Positions 27,948 through 36,794 of a stretch of 64,000 nt of DNA are shown here, piece after piece. The notes under the pieces were generated by a model that had not been told where the DNA came from, searched no databases, and worked only from the letters and a program-made list of their open reading frames with translations. This DNA comes from Armatimonadetes bacterium Uphvl-Ar1 (GTDB lineage: Bacteria > Armatimonadota > Fimbriimonadia > Fimbriimonadales > Fimbriimonadaceae), in assembly GCA_002162075.1 (NCBI GenBank), contig CP021423.1, positions 2,108,001 through 2,172,000 of the forward strand. The letters are read 5' to 3'. The stretch's first letter is position 1, and every line of letters starts with the position of its first letter. A program made the position numbers and the translations under genes.

Positions 27948-27970
27948 ATTCGCCTGCCCCTCATAATCAC

Positions 27971-28002
27971 AAGCCGGGATTCTGCCATCCCGGCTTTTCT
28001 TG
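27971..28002 (+). terminator. Rho-independent terminator after the PEP-CTERM gene
   Basis: The stem AAGCCGGGAT/ATCCCGGCTT (27971-27980 and 27987-27996) with a 6-nt loop is followed by TTCTTG. It ends the PEP-CTERM transcript 24 bp after its stop codon and before rsmE. Confidence 0.85.
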
Positions 28003-28027
28003 TGTCTAAGCGACCAAAATAAAGCCG

Positions 28028-28726
28028 ATGATCCCCCTTCGCGCTCTCCCCCGCGCATTTGTCCAAATCCCGAACCTCAATCCCACCCAACCCATCCCCC
28101 TGCCCGAAGAAGAATTTAAGAAATTTCGCTCCGTCCTCCGCCTCAGTTCTGGCGACGAAGTCGCCCTCTTGCCCGGAGATGGTTCCGTCATCCGCGCTAC
28201 CCTCGACGGCAAACTAGCCATCCCTAGCGACGTTCAACATCCTCAAACTGAGTCGCCCATCGAGATCACTCTCGCCCTCGGTCTGCCCAAACCCGATTCG
28301 CTCGAAGATTCTGTTCGCATGGCTTCCGAACTTGGCGTAGCTCACATCATCCTTTTTACCGCTCGCCGATCCGTTGTCAAATGGGAACCTGCAAAACTCG
28401 ACAAAAAACTCCAACGCCTCCAAACGATTGCTCGCGAGGCCTGTGAAGTCGCCTACCGCACCAAACTCCCAACCTTTCAAGTCCTTCCCGAACTCAAAAC
28501 TGTCCTCGAACAAGCCCAAAATCCGTACGTCCTCAGCGAATCCGACCGCGCCGAAACCCCATTCCCCCAAATCACCAAACCCACTACCTTGGTTGTCGGA
28601 CCTGAAGGCGGCTGGGACCCGATCGAAACCAAGCTCATCATCAATCCCATCACTCTCGGCCCGCGCGTCCTCCGCGTAAGCACCGCTGTCGCAACCGCCT
28701 GTGCCCTCGCCTTGTCCAATCGGTAA
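28028..28726 (+). CDS. rsmE: 16S rRNA (uracil(1498)-N3)-methyltransferase
   Basis: SPOUT-class methyltransferase that methylates U1498 in the decoding region of 16S rRNA. The N-terminal PUA-like domain (HVLRL-type segment KKFRSVLRLSSGDEVALL) precedes the knotted domain, which shows LALGLPKPDSLEDSVRMASELGV, IAREACEVAYRTKLP, VVGPEGGWDP (SAM-binding knot) and LGPRVLRVSTAVATACAL. The length of 232 aa is normal. It is followed by rph with a 13-bp gap. Confidence 0.92.
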   Translation: MIPLRALPRAFVQIPNLNPTQPIPLPEEEFKKFRSVLRLSSGDEVALLPGDGSVIRATLDGKLAIPSDVQHPQTESPIEITLALGLPKPDSLEDSVRMASELGVAHIILFTARRSVVKWEPAKLDKKLQRLQTIAREACEVAYRTKLPTFQVLPELKTVLEQAQNPYVLSESDRAETPFPQITKPTTLVVGPEGGWDPIETKLIINPITLGPRVLRVSTAVATACALALSNR

Positions 28727-28739
28727 ACTCAATCCACTT

Positions 28740-29456
28740 ATGCGCAGCGACGGACGAGCCAACGACCAACTCCGCCCCATCATCTTGGAAGCCGGATTCT
28801 CAAAACATGCCGAAGGCTCTTGCCTCATCAAGATGGGCGATACCCACATGCACGTCACGGCAACCGTCGAAGACAACATCCCCCGCTGGCTCAAAGGCAA
28901 AGGCTCCGGATGGGTCACCGCCGAATACTCAATGCTCCCCCGATCCGGCAAACAACGCAACCAGCGCGATGCCATGCGCGGTGGCCCCAATGGTCGCACC
29001 ATGGAAATTCAGCGCCTCATCGGGCGCGCCCTCCGCAGCGTGATCGATCTGGAACGCATGGGCGAACGGACCATCACAATTGACTGCGATGCCCTCATGG
29101 CCGATGGCGGCACCCGAACCGCTTCTATCACCGCCGCTTATGTCGCCACCTATCAAGCCTTCGAGTGGATGAAAGCCAACCGCATGATCAAACAAAACCT
29201 CATGCGCGAACCCATGGCCGCGATCTCCGTCGGCGTAGTCCGGGGCCAAGAACTCCTCGACCTCAATTACGAAGAAGATTCAACCGCCCAAACCGACATG
29301 AACATCGTCATGACCGCCAGCGGCAAATTCATCGAAATCCAAGGCACCGCTGAATCCGATCCCTTCGGCCCGGACACCCTCGGCCGTATGCTCGCCCTCG
29401 GCAAAAAAGGCATCCTCGAACTCATCGAACTCCAAAAAGAGGCCCTGAGCAACTAA
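28740..29456 (+). CDS. rph: Ribonuclease PH
   Basis: A phosphorolytic 3'-5' exoribonuclease that trims tRNA 3' ends. It starts RSDGRANDQLRPI, contains EYSMLPRSGKQRNQRDA near residue 65, RLIGRALRSVIDL, DCDALMADGGTRTASI (the catalytic Asp region) and EIQGTAESDPF near the end. The length (238 aa) and all family blocks are normal. The start is ATG 28740, 13 bp after rsmE. Confidence 0.95.
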   Translation: MRSDGRANDQLRPIILEAGFSKHAEGSCLIKMGDTHMHVTATVEDNIPRWLKGKGSGWVTAEYSMLPRSGKQRNQRDAMRGGPNGRTMEIQRLIGRALRSVIDLERMGERTITIDCDALMADGGTRTASITAAYVATYQAFEWMKANRMIKQNLMREPMAAISVGVVRGQELLDLNYEEDSTAQTDMNIVMTASGKFIEIQGTAESDPFGPDTLGRMLALGKKGILELIELQKEALSN

Positions 29457-29582
29457 TCCCATCCGGAATTTAAAATAGCCCCCGGGTCAACTTCACCGCC
29501 CACCAAATCATCTCATCGCCCGCAGAGGCAAAATTTTCCTGAATTTGCAATTTGGTTAAAGGGAGTATTTTCGAGGTAAAAT

Positions 29583-31061
29583 TTGAACATGGTTCTGAGA
29601 TCGATTTCTTATGCAAATTTCTTATGCTTTCCAGAATTAACTATTGCCGAAATATCTCCAAGAATAACACTCATTGTTGGCAAAAACAATAGTGGAAAAT
29701 CTGCGGTCATTAAATCAATACTCAGACTTCAGTATGATATAACAAATTACAGCCCTACTAGAATATCATTTTCAGCACATGAAGTTATTTTTCAGTTTAC
29801 AGATACAGAAGATAGCCGATCGAGTAATCGGATTTTTTCATTTAGAGATAACGCGATACATTCTCCTGGCGGGAGTACAACTGGGGTGTATTTCCCAACA
29901 GAATACTCAAGTTGTTTTATTATTCCCTTTTTATCAACCAGAAACAATATGCAGTATGATGAGCAAGTCAGCCTGTCCCAACTTTCGAACGTAGGATTGG
30001 ATTACCGCAATCTCCCTGCTCAAATAGATCAGCTGAGAGAACCGGCACATCCGCAATTCAAAGACTTTGATGACTCTTGTAATAAGATACTGGGCATTTC
30101 ATTGAGCACATTTGCATCTACACACGGCAAAATACCTGGCCTTCGCGTTGATGGTGACACTACAATCAGAATTGAGTCTATGGGGTCTGGCGTTGCTCAG
30201 ATTGCCGCATTGATTGCGCGACTTCTTACAGCAAAAAATAAACTCTTCTTAATCGAAGAAGTGGAGAATGATTTGCATCCAAGAGCCCTCAAACAACTAT
30301 TGGATCTAATTGCTGAGTCCGCTAAACTTCGCTCAAATCAGTTTGTAATATCTACTCATTCAAATATTGTCGTGCGTCACCTAGGATCGTTGCCGGACAC
30401 AGGAATCCTGAATGTCTCCCAGAAAATTGTTGACGGTATCCCAACCTCCAGCATCACTTCAGTAGGAAATGACGTAGATTCAAGACAGACACTTCTTGCA
30501 GAGCTGGGTTATGAGCTTGCAGACTTCGATGTGTACAGTGCATGGCTCTTCTTCGAAGAATCTTCTGCCGAAAGAATCGTGCGTGACTTTCTAATCCCTT
30601 GGTTTATACCAGGTTTACAGGGCCAGATTCAAACAGTCGCCGCTAACGGCGCTTCAGGAGTGGAGCCCCAATTCAACGACTTTCATCGGCTTTTCTTGTT
30701 CGCTCATCTAGGAGAAATCTATTTCAACAAGGCTTGGGTTTTTGTAGATGGCGACAAGACCGGAATTGATGTTGTTTCCCAACTAAAAGACAAATATTGT
30801 CCAAAATGGGATGAGAACCGGTTTCGTCATTTTAACGAGCTCAATTTTGAGATGTATTATCCGCTACAGTTTCATGAGGAAGCGAAGCAAGCGTTCGTAA
30901 TGAATAAGAGGGAGAAGAAGACCGCCAAGAAGGCGTTGCTTGACAAGGTAATTGCATGGATAGCAGCCGATCAAGAAAGGGCAAAAGTAGCTTTTGCTGA
31001 GTCTGCTGCGGAAGTCATCAATTTACTGAAAGAAATTGAAGCCACACTTTTTCCCAAGTAG
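29583..31061 (+). CDS. OLD-family-like ATPase with a TOPRIM nuclease domain
   Basis: The N-terminal ABC-type ATPase starts with SYANFLCFPELTIAEI and has Walker A VGKNNSGKSA (about 33-42). A signature-like IRIESMGSGVAQIAALIARL follows near 198, then Walker B FLIEEVENDLHP near 222 and a D-loop or switch His in ISTHS near 259. The C-terminal TOPRIM-type domain begins WLFFEESSAERIV near 320 and has the acidic pair in AWVFVDGDKTGID. Such overcoming-lysogenization-defect (OLD) proteins are nucleases, and several take part in phage defence. No partner gene (for example a GajB-like helicase) is adjacent. It is strikingly more AT-rich than the core genes, suggesting transfer. The start is TTG 29583 (GAGGT five bases before it) or ATG 29589. 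Confidence 0.82.
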   Translation: MNMVLRSISYANFLCFPELTIAEISPRITLIVGKNNSGKSAVIKSILRLQYDITNYSPTRISFSAHEVIFQFTDTEDSRSSNRIFSFRDNAIHSPGGSTTGVYFPTEYSSCFIIPFLSTRNNMQYDEQVSLSQLSNVGLDYRNLPAQIDQLREPAHPQFKDFDDSCNKILGISLSTFASTHGKIPGLRVDGDTTIRIESMGSGVAQIAALIARLLTAKNKLFLIEEVENDLHPRALKQLLDLIAESAKLRSNQFVISTHSNIVVRHLGSLPDTGILNVSQKIVDGIPTSSITSVGNDVDSRQTLLAELGYELADFDVYSAWLFFEESSAERIVRDFLIPWFIPGLQGQIQTVAANGASGVEPQFNDFHRLFLFAHLGEIYFNKAWVFVDGDKTGIDVVSQLKDKYCPKWDENRFRHFNELNFEMYYPLQFHEEAKQAFVMNKREKKTAKKALLDKVIAWIAADQERAKVAFAESAAEVINLLKEIEATLFPK

Positions 31062-31208
31062 AAATGATTGATAACATAACTCTCCAAACCAAACCACTAC
31101 AGCATCTTAAATCGGCTCCGTTAGCCGACCTCTTAACCTATTCTGCTGCCTGGGATGATTACTTCCCAGCATTTAAATCTGCCTAGACTCCGGGAACGGG
31201 AGCAGGAA

Positions 31209-31260
31209 AGCGCCCATCCGAATTTCCCTCCCCAAGTTGGAGGACGGATTGGAGGGGGGG
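31209..31260. repeat. Diverged family-B repeat
   Basis: GCGCCCATCC, then CCCTCCCCAAGTTGGAGGACGG and a terminal GGATTGGAGGGGGGG match the layout of the family-B unit (C-run, palindrome, GGACTTAGGAGGGGG) with substitutions. It lies in the 364-bp gap (31062-31426) after the OLD-family gene. The rest of the gap shows no gene. Confidence 0.55.
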
Positions 31261-31361
31261 TTACTCCTAATAAACCAAGATGCTCTAACCCATATCCAAA
31301 CTTCGGAGCCCGTTCCCCCAACAACCAACGACACTCCGTGTACGCAATTCGTCCAGAATAA

Positions 31362-31399
31362 AATATGCCCCAGGGTCGCAACCACTCGACCCCAGGGCA
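31362..31399 (-). terminator. Rho-independent terminator of the 31.4-31.9 kb gene
   Basis: On the minus strand TGCCCTGGGGTCG and CGACCCTGGGGCA pair with a small internal mismatch around an 8-nt loop. ATATTTTATT follows on the same strand. It lies 28 bp beyond the stop codon of the secreted protein gene. Confidence 0.65.
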
Positions 31400-31426
31400 A
31401 AATCGTCCAAGCAGAACTGAGTAATC

Positions 31427-31927
31427 CTAGTTCCGCCGCGCCGCTGGATCCGGCTTAACCGAAACCAACCGCGACAAAAGCTCTTTCGCACTCGGCTCAC
31501 TCACCAAACCACCCACAAAAGCAATATCCATATCCCCGCGCTTCATCGAAACAAAGGTGTCCAAGTGGCTCACACCACCCTCAAAGTAGCCACCTTTCAA
31601 AAGCCATTCCATGTGCTTTGACGCATTGACCGACTTCGCGGTCGGAACCTGATAAATATCAAACGCCGTCGTCGTGTGCTTATTGATAAACCGCATCCGA
31701 ACCGCATGGCGCTCACCCAATCCCGAAAATCCCGCCGGAACTTTCGCCATCTCAATCGACCGCAGCGAGAACCCACGCGCTGTCTTATCTGGTGCCCAAA
31801 GAGCCGTGTTTACCATCGTTGCCACTTCCATCACCGCATCGTGCTGAGATTGCGGACCGTGGTCAACCACGTTGCTAACGCCCGTTGTTTGTGTGGCGAG
31901 GAGGCAAGATACCAAGAGTGTCGTCAT
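31427..31927 (-). CDS. Secreted hypothetical protein, weakly like DUF4367-type domains
   Basis: The 166-aa protein has a short hydrophobic N-terminus (MTTLLVSCLLATQ) consistent with export. The body includes FSLRSIEMAKVPAGF and FINKHTTTAFDIYQV, and ends with GDMDIAFVGGLVSEPSAKELLSRL. The last block resembles the end of DUF4367-like extracytoplasmic domains, which often occur in anti-sigma or outer-membrane-lipoprotein-like proteins. The resemblance is weak and no role is assigned. It is a single gene with its own terminator. Confidence 0.55.
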   Translation of the reverse strand: MTTLLVSCLLATQTTGVSNVVDHGPQSQHDAVMEVATMVNTALWAPDKTARGFSLRSIEMAKVPAGFSGLGERHAVRMRFINKHTTTAFDIYQVPTAKSVNASKHMEWLLKGGYFEGGVSHLDTFVSMKRGDMDIAFVGGLVSEPSAKELLSRLVSVKPDPAARRN

Positions 31928-32116
31928 GAGGGTGCTTCTTCCGTGAAATTGGAATGTTTAACATCAAGGCAATAAACCTCAAAACATCCACCCCAAAAGA
32001 TACCAGGATTGCAAATCCCCATAAAAATACAGTGGAGCCATCCCTGGCTCGTCCTCCGTTACCACCATCCGTGGTCTCACCGTACAGTGAGTTTAACGTC
32101 CAACCATCTCTAACCA

Positions 32117-33097
32117 TTACCGCCGAGTCAAAACGTCCCGAATCATCCGCGCATATTCCTGCACGCATCGATCAAGAGCCAAATAATCTTCCGCTCTTGC
32201 CCGAGCCGCCATCCCCAAACTTTCCTGATAAACCGGAGCCGAAATCAAATCCAGGAGTTGGTAGTATGCGTCCCCATCATTCTCAAAAAATTCCATGCTC
32301 ACATCCGGCACCCCCATCTCCCTCAACGAAGACAATTCGCGCGCCATCACCGGTTTCCCCAACGCCATCCCCATCGCCACTGCCATCTTGAACCCCGCCC
32401 GCCGATCCGGACAGAAAACAACGTCCGCCGCTTGAATCAAAACCCACGGGTCAACCTCCTTCACTACTTTCGAATGCTCAAATTTTCGCTTGCCTGGCTC
32501 TGTCAGAACCCAACTCTCCGTACCCGGAATCTCATCGCTGATCATCTCCGCAACATCTTCAAAAACGTCTAACCCCGAATCATAAACCGCCCGACCCATC
32601 CCCACAATCAATCGCTCACCCGTAAACCCAATCTGCTCCCGAGCAACATCCTTACTTGGCAATCCCGCCGGAACTGCCACTCCCGGAACGATCACCTCCA
32701 GGTTCACCCCATCCGCATCATCCAGAATCCGACGCGTCGATCGTGAACAGCAAATCCCCGTTCGTGCCGCTCCCAGCCGCCCAATGAGCTGATCATGCGT
32801 AGTCTTCGGCGTGTCATAAGCAACATAAATCCAAGGCTTTTTCAAATAAAACGCCTCCGAACACGCCCACGCCGCTCTGTACCCCCAAGCAACAACTAAG
32901 TCAAATCCCTTCCCCGCATCTCGGACAAGTCGGCTAACCTTCCGATCAACCGCCCATCCCGTTTTCTCCGGGATCCAATCGTCCGCCGTGTCCGTAATGA
33001 CTTCAATTCCCTCTGATTCCAATCGTTCCGCTAAGGAGTCTGCAAATGTTCTTGCCCCCCCAAATTTCTGCCTCGTCAAAAACAAGACGCGAATCAT
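32117..33097 (-). CDS. Glycosyltransferase, GT4-like
   Basis: 326 aa with a two-Rossmann GT-B layout. The N-terminal half opens VLFLTRQKFGGARTFADSLAERLESEG, a glycine-rich acceptor loop, and contains CCSRSTRRILDD. The C-terminal half has LIVGMGRAVYDSGLDVF, AADVVFCPDRRAGFKMAVAMGMALGKPVMA (the E/x7/E region of GT4 enzymes, here degenerate), and a C-terminal helix. There is no membrane segment. Donor and acceptor sugars are unknown. It lies 7 bp downstream of the moxR-like gene on the same strand. Confidence 0.7.
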   Translation of the reverse strand: MIRVLFLTRQKFGGARTFADSLAERLESEGIEVITDTADDWIPEKTGWAVDRKVSRLVRDAGKGFDLVVAWGYRAAWACSEAFYLKKPWIYVAYDTPKTTHDQLIGRLGAARTGICCSRSTRRILDDADGVNLEVIVPGVAVPAGLPSKDVAREQIGFTGERLIVGMGRAVYDSGLDVFEDVAEMISDEIPGTESWVLTEPGKRKFEHSKVVKEVDPWVLIQAADVVFCPDRRAGFKMAVAMGMALGKPVMARELSSLREMGVPDVSMEFFENDGDAYYQLLDLISAPVYQESLGMAARARAEDYLALDRCVQEYARMIRDVLTRR

Positions 33098-33103
33098 GTC
33101 CTC

Positions 33104-34051
33104 TTACCTCGGAACAACTTGAGCATCAAGCAACCGCTGAAGAACTTGCTCAACTCCAAAGCCTTCGATCTCCGCTTCCGGCCGCATAAGAACCCGATGA
33201 CGAAGAACCGGCATCGCTAACTCCTTGATGTCATCCGGAATCACATAATCGCGACCCCGAATCGCCGCCAAAGCCTGCGAAGCTGCAACCAAAGCCAGCC
33301 CCGCCCGCGGTGATCCTCCCACCATCAAATCTCCACTGCTCCGAGTCGAACGAACAATATCATAGATGTATCGGAACATCCGATCTTCCATCTTGACTGC
33401 ACGAACCTGACTCCGCACTAATTCCAATCCTTCCAAATCAAGCACCGGCTGAATCTGAACTTGCTCCAAATTCTGGCTCCGGAAACCCGCATGAAACCTC
33501 CGAAAAACATCAATCTCCTGCTCATCCCCCGGATAATCCATCACGATCTTAAACAAAAACCGGTCTTGCTGAGCTTCCGGCAGGGGATAGGTTCCCTCAT
33601 ATTCAATCGGGTTCTGCGTTGCAAAAACCATAAACGGCTTGGGCAACGCATACCGAATTCCGTCAATCGTTGCGTGTCGCTCTTCCATCGCCTCCAACAA
33701 AGCCGACTGTGTCTTGGGCGGAGTCCGGTTGATTTCGTCTGCTAGCAGAATGGATGTAAAAATCGGCCCTTGCCGCAGTGAAAAGTCAGAGCTACGTTGA
33801 TCAAATATATTGGTCCCAATCACGTCGCTTGGCATCAAATCCGGAGTGAATTGAATCCGCTTGAATTGCAAATTCAGAGCCTGCGAAAAACTCCGAACCA
33901 TCAACGTTTTTCCGAGCCCCGGCACCCCTTGCAACAAACAGTGACCGTCAGCAAAAAGGGCGACAAGTGCCTGCTCCAAAGCCCGGCTCTGACCCACAAT
34001 CGCCTTGCCGACTTCAGAATAAATCCGGCTCGCTACATCCGCAACCTGCAT
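33104..34051 (-). CDS. MoxR-family AAA+ ATPase
   Basis: AAA+ chaperone of the MoxR branch: Walker A QGVPGLGKTLMV near residue 42, Walker B LLADEINRTPPKTQSALLEAMEE near 103, sensor 1 VFATQNPIEYEGTYPLPEAQQDRF, and the arginine-containing GGSPRAGLALVAASQALA in the lid domain. MoxR proteins activate target enzymes, often with VWA-domain proteins, but no VWA gene is adjacent here. ATG 34051 is preferred over a GTG at 34072. It is divergent from the SecD-P1-like gene. Confidence 0.9.
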   Translation of the reverse strand: MQVADVASRIYSEVGKAIVGQSRALEQALVALFADGHCLLQGVPGLGKTLMVRSFSQALNLQFKRIQFTPDLMPSDVIGTNIFDQRSSDFSLRQGPIFTSILLADEINRTPPKTQSALLEAMEERHATIDGIRYALPKPFMVFATQNPIEYEGTYPLPEAQQDRFLFKIVMDYPGDEQEIDVFRRFHAGFRSQNLEQVQIQPVLDLEGLELVRSQVRAVKMEDRMFRYIYDIVRSTRSSGDLMVGGSPRAGLALVAASQALAAIRGRDYVIPDDIKELAMPVLRHRVLMRPEAEIEGFGVEQVLQRLLDAQVVPR

Positions 34052-34174
34052 CCCTGCATCGTACCTGCCCACAAACCCCCAAACTCTCTTGTCCTTATTC
34101 GAACTTCAAACCTAAGTCGGAACCATCTCGCCCGGTAAACTGTTCAATCAGACAGGAACCACCCTGTCCTCCTC

Positions 34175-35287
34175 ATGAAACCGTCCATCAAAGTTGGCCT
34201 GATCGTTGCCGCCGCCGGAGCAGCTCTTGGCGGGGCTTACTGGGGCTTTGGCGAATTTCAACTCCAAAATTTCAACCCACAACCCATAAAGCCGGACGAA
34301 GTCGCCCTCGTCGCCGTCAATACCGATCTCGGATTCAGCATTCGGGTTGCTAATTCCGTCGCCCAACTCGTACAAGTCGAGGGCCAACAACAAGGATTCC
34401 AGGCCCCAGATAGTAACGAACAAGGGTCAGACGCTCGCCGCATACCCATGCGCGAGCTGCTCGAATCACTCCAAGGAAACGAAGAATCCCTTGTCCGCCT
34501 CGTCGCTGTCCTCAACAAAATTGATCTCGACGAATTGCAACCTGGCATGACCACCTGGACCGAAGCCGATCTCAGAAAAGCCCTGGGCGGCGACGTTACC
34601 CTAGAAAAAAAGCTAACCGAAGACCTCAATATCCAACTGGATGGAACACCACTTTCCGAAATCCGACTGAAATCCATCTTGAACGGAATCCAGGTGATCT
34701 GCGAAGTGCCGGTCAAAGTCAGCATAGAAGGCACCCCTCAAACCCTCATCGCCAAACTCCCCCTCTCCTATCAACCGACTCTTTCAAAAGAAGTCAGCAC
34801 GATCATTGAAAAGAAATTCGAGCCCTCAACCGCTGAAATCACCGGACACTATCAAGAAATCGCATTCAAAATCACAAAGGGCAATCAGCCTAAGGAAAAT
34901 GTCCGGGCTGCCCTCGAAAGTCTCATATCCGAAAGCAAAAAATCGGGCCTAGCCCGCCGACCGGAACAAGTCTTGCAGGGTGCAGTTGTGCTCGTGAACA
35001 AAAGCATGGTCGAAAGCGCGACCACGTCACAACGCAAAGACGAAAAAGGAAACCCGATATACACTGTCCATCTCAATATGACCGAAGATGGCCGGAAGCG
35101 ACTGTGGAAATACAGCCGCAATCAACAAGGATCAAACCTCCTCGTCGTTGTGAATGGAATCGCCATCGCCGCGCCCAAAATTACGACCGAACTCGCCGGG
35201 CGTCAACTCGACTTGACCGACCTCAGAGAGAAACGACTTGTCGAAGATGCCGTCAAAACCATCAACGAACTCAAAAAAACAAATTAA
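34175..35287 (+). CDS. Membrane-anchored protein with a SecD-P1-like C-terminus
   Basis: The first ~25 residues form one hydrophobic anchor (VGLIVAAAGAALGGAYWGF). The remaining ~345 residues are extracytoplasmic. The last ~80 (YTVHLNMTEDGRKRLW, NLLVVVNGIAIAAPKITTELAGRQLDL) resemble the head of the SecD P1 periplasmic domain, including the conserved aaP. It is not SecD itself: there are no transport helices. A role in secretion or envelope assistance is possible but unproven. It is the first gene of a plus-strand run of four secreted proteins, rodA and ftsK. Confidence 0.6.
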   Translation: MKPSIKVGLIVAAAGAALGGAYWGFGEFQLQNFNPQPIKPDEVALVAVNTDLGFSIRVANSVAQLVQVEGQQQGFQAPDSNEQGSDARRIPMRELLESLQGNEESLVRLVAVLNKIDLDELQPGMTTWTEADLRKALGGDVTLEKKLTEDLNIQLDGTPLSEIRLKSILNGIQVICEVPVKVSIEGTPQTLIAKLPLSYQPTLSKEVSTIIEKKFEPSTAEITGHYQEIAFKITKGNQPKENVRAALESLISESKKSGLARRPEQVLQGAVVLVNKSMVESATTSQRKDEKGNPIYTVHLNMTEDGRKRLWKYSRNQQGSNLLVVVNGIAIAAPKITTELAGRQLDLTDLREKRLVEDAVKTINELKKTN

Positions 35288-35309
35288 AAGGGAATCAGGA
35301 TACACACCA

Positions 35310-36029
35310 ATGAATACCAAAACAATCGCACTCATCGCGCTTTGCTGCACCTCAATCGCTCTTGTCGGATGCGGCGACAAAGGAGGCTCAGCCCCAGTGG
35401 GTGAGGCAACCAAAGTCGAAAAATTCCCCGAAGGAGCCAACGTTACCGAACTGTTCCCTTCATCAGTCGGAACCCAATCAACTTACGAAAGTACAAACTC
35501 CAACTCCAATACAAAAGGCGAGCTCAGCCTCCGCGTATCGAATTCCCAAAAAGTGGGCGACGTGACCAAAATCAAAATTGAAGTCCTCGACAAGGACAAA
35601 GTCACTGATGTCGTTGACTGGGAAATCGGCCCTAAAGGAATTTTCCAAACGACCGCTCGAAAAGGCGTAGCCTATAATCCGCCCCAACTTGCCGTCTCCC
35701 CCGACTTCAAGAGCCTCGAAGAAATCAAGTACAAAGGCACCGGACCCTATCCGTCTGTCGAAACCGGAAAGGAAACCCAGGGCCCAATTGAAGGAATGCT
35801 CCGCAATCGGGGAATCGAAACCGTTGATACCGCAATGGGCCAAATCGAAGCCCTCGCCGTTGAAAGCGTCTACGGCTACAAAGCCGGCGGAAAGCAGTAC
35901 CGAACGCAGATCACAACCTGGTTTGCCCCCAAGTACGGAATTGTCCGACTCGTCCAAATGATCCAACGAGAAGACATGCCCGCCCCCCAAACAACAACTC
36001 TGAAACTCAAAGCCTTCAGAACCAAGTAA
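35310..36029 (+). CDS. Lipoprotein, first of a tandem set
   Basis: 239 aa from ATG 35310. The lipobox is LVGC after MNTKTIALIALCCTSIA. The mature protein is all-beta in appearance: VTELFPSSVGTQSTYES, KIKIEVLDKDKVTDVVDWEIG, then a repeat-like core ending TTWFAPKYGIVRLVQMI. The WFAPKYGIVRL ending is echoed in the next genes (FAAGIGTVKLTV, YARGLGLVEYEE, WFKPGEGLIRRE), so the set looks paralogous. No named family is recognised. It probably sits in the outer or inner membrane. It is 22 bp after the SecD-P1-like gene. Confidence 0.65.
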   Translation: MNTKTIALIALCCTSIALVGCGDKGGSAPVGEATKVEKFPEGANVTELFPSSVGTQSTYESTNSNSNTKGELSLRVSNSQKVGDVTKIKIEVLDKDKVTDVVDWEIGPKGIFQTTARKGVAYNPPQLAVSPDFKSLEEIKYKGTGPYPSVETGKETQGPIEGMLRNRGIETVDTAMGQIEALAVESVYGYKAGGKQYRTQITTWFAPKYGIVRLVQMIQREDMPAPQTTTLKLKAFRTK

Positions 36030-36047
36030 AATCACTAAGACACAGAC

Positions 36048-36794
36048 ATGCGTAGGTTCACTCAATTCCTGATTCTTTCCGCCGCCCTCTTCGCCGTGAC
36101 CGCCTGTAACAACGGCGGTGACGTCAAACCAGTCACCAAACCCGATTCACAGACGACGACCGAAGATAAGGGACCGGACAAAGAAACCCCAATTCCTGAT
36201 TCCCTCAAGCACGAAGGATTCAAGTATTACGGGTTAGACTCAGAAAAAGAAAATACCTACGAAGTCAAGCTCAACACCGACACTCAAACCGGCGGTCAAA
36301 AGACGATCTATCTCGGTATGGTTGACGGTAAACCACGCTATCAAACCGACCGATCCGAGGGCCTCGCCCAGCTGGGAACCGAAATCATTGAAGTCCGCGA
36401 AGATGGTGTTTACACCGTCTCCGCTCGAGAACAAACCCTCGAAGCACCAATGCTTGGCCTCCCCGCAAAAATTGAAACGGGCAAAACCTGGGAAATCAAA
36501 GAAAAACTGAAAGATCCCAACGGCAACGATGTCGAAGTCACCGCGACCAACAAAATCGAAGCACCGGAAAAAATCACCGTCGGAGGTCAAACCTACGATT
36601 GCATCGTCATCTCGATGAAAGGAAAAATGACCACCCAAGGCAAAAGCCAAGACGTGGATGGCAAAACCTACTTCGCCGCCGGAATCGGAACCGTCAAGCT
36701 CACGGTCAATTACACCGCAACTGACGGAACCAAAAACACTTATCAAATCCAACTCAAAAAGGCTAGCGGAACCGCCGAAAAGCCCGCTGAGTAA
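36048..36794 (+). CDS. Lipoprotein, second of the tandem set
   Basis: 248 aa with lipobox VTAC (MRRFTQFLILSAALFAVTAC), a Lys/Asp/Thr-rich linker of about 30 residues, then a beta-rich domain. ETGKTWEIKEKLKDPNG, VGGQTYDCIVISMKG and YFAAGIGTVKLTVNY match the pattern of the neighbouring genes (a loading step, a conversion step and a final FAxGxGxV strand). Function unknown. It abuts the next gene with no gap (TAA followed by ATG). Confidence 0.65.
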   Translation: MRRFTQFLILSAALFAVTACNNGGDVKPVTKPDSQTTTEDKGPDKETPIPDSLKHEGFKYYGLDSEKENTYEVKLNTDTQTGGQKTIYLGMVDGKPRYQTDRSEGLAQLGTEIIEVREDGVYTVSAREQTLEAPMLGLPAKIETGKTWEIKEKLKDPNGNDVEVTATNKIEAPEKITVGGQTYDCIVISMKGKMTTQGKSQDVDGKTYFAAGIGTVKLTVNYTATDGTKNTYQIQLKKASGTAEKPAE

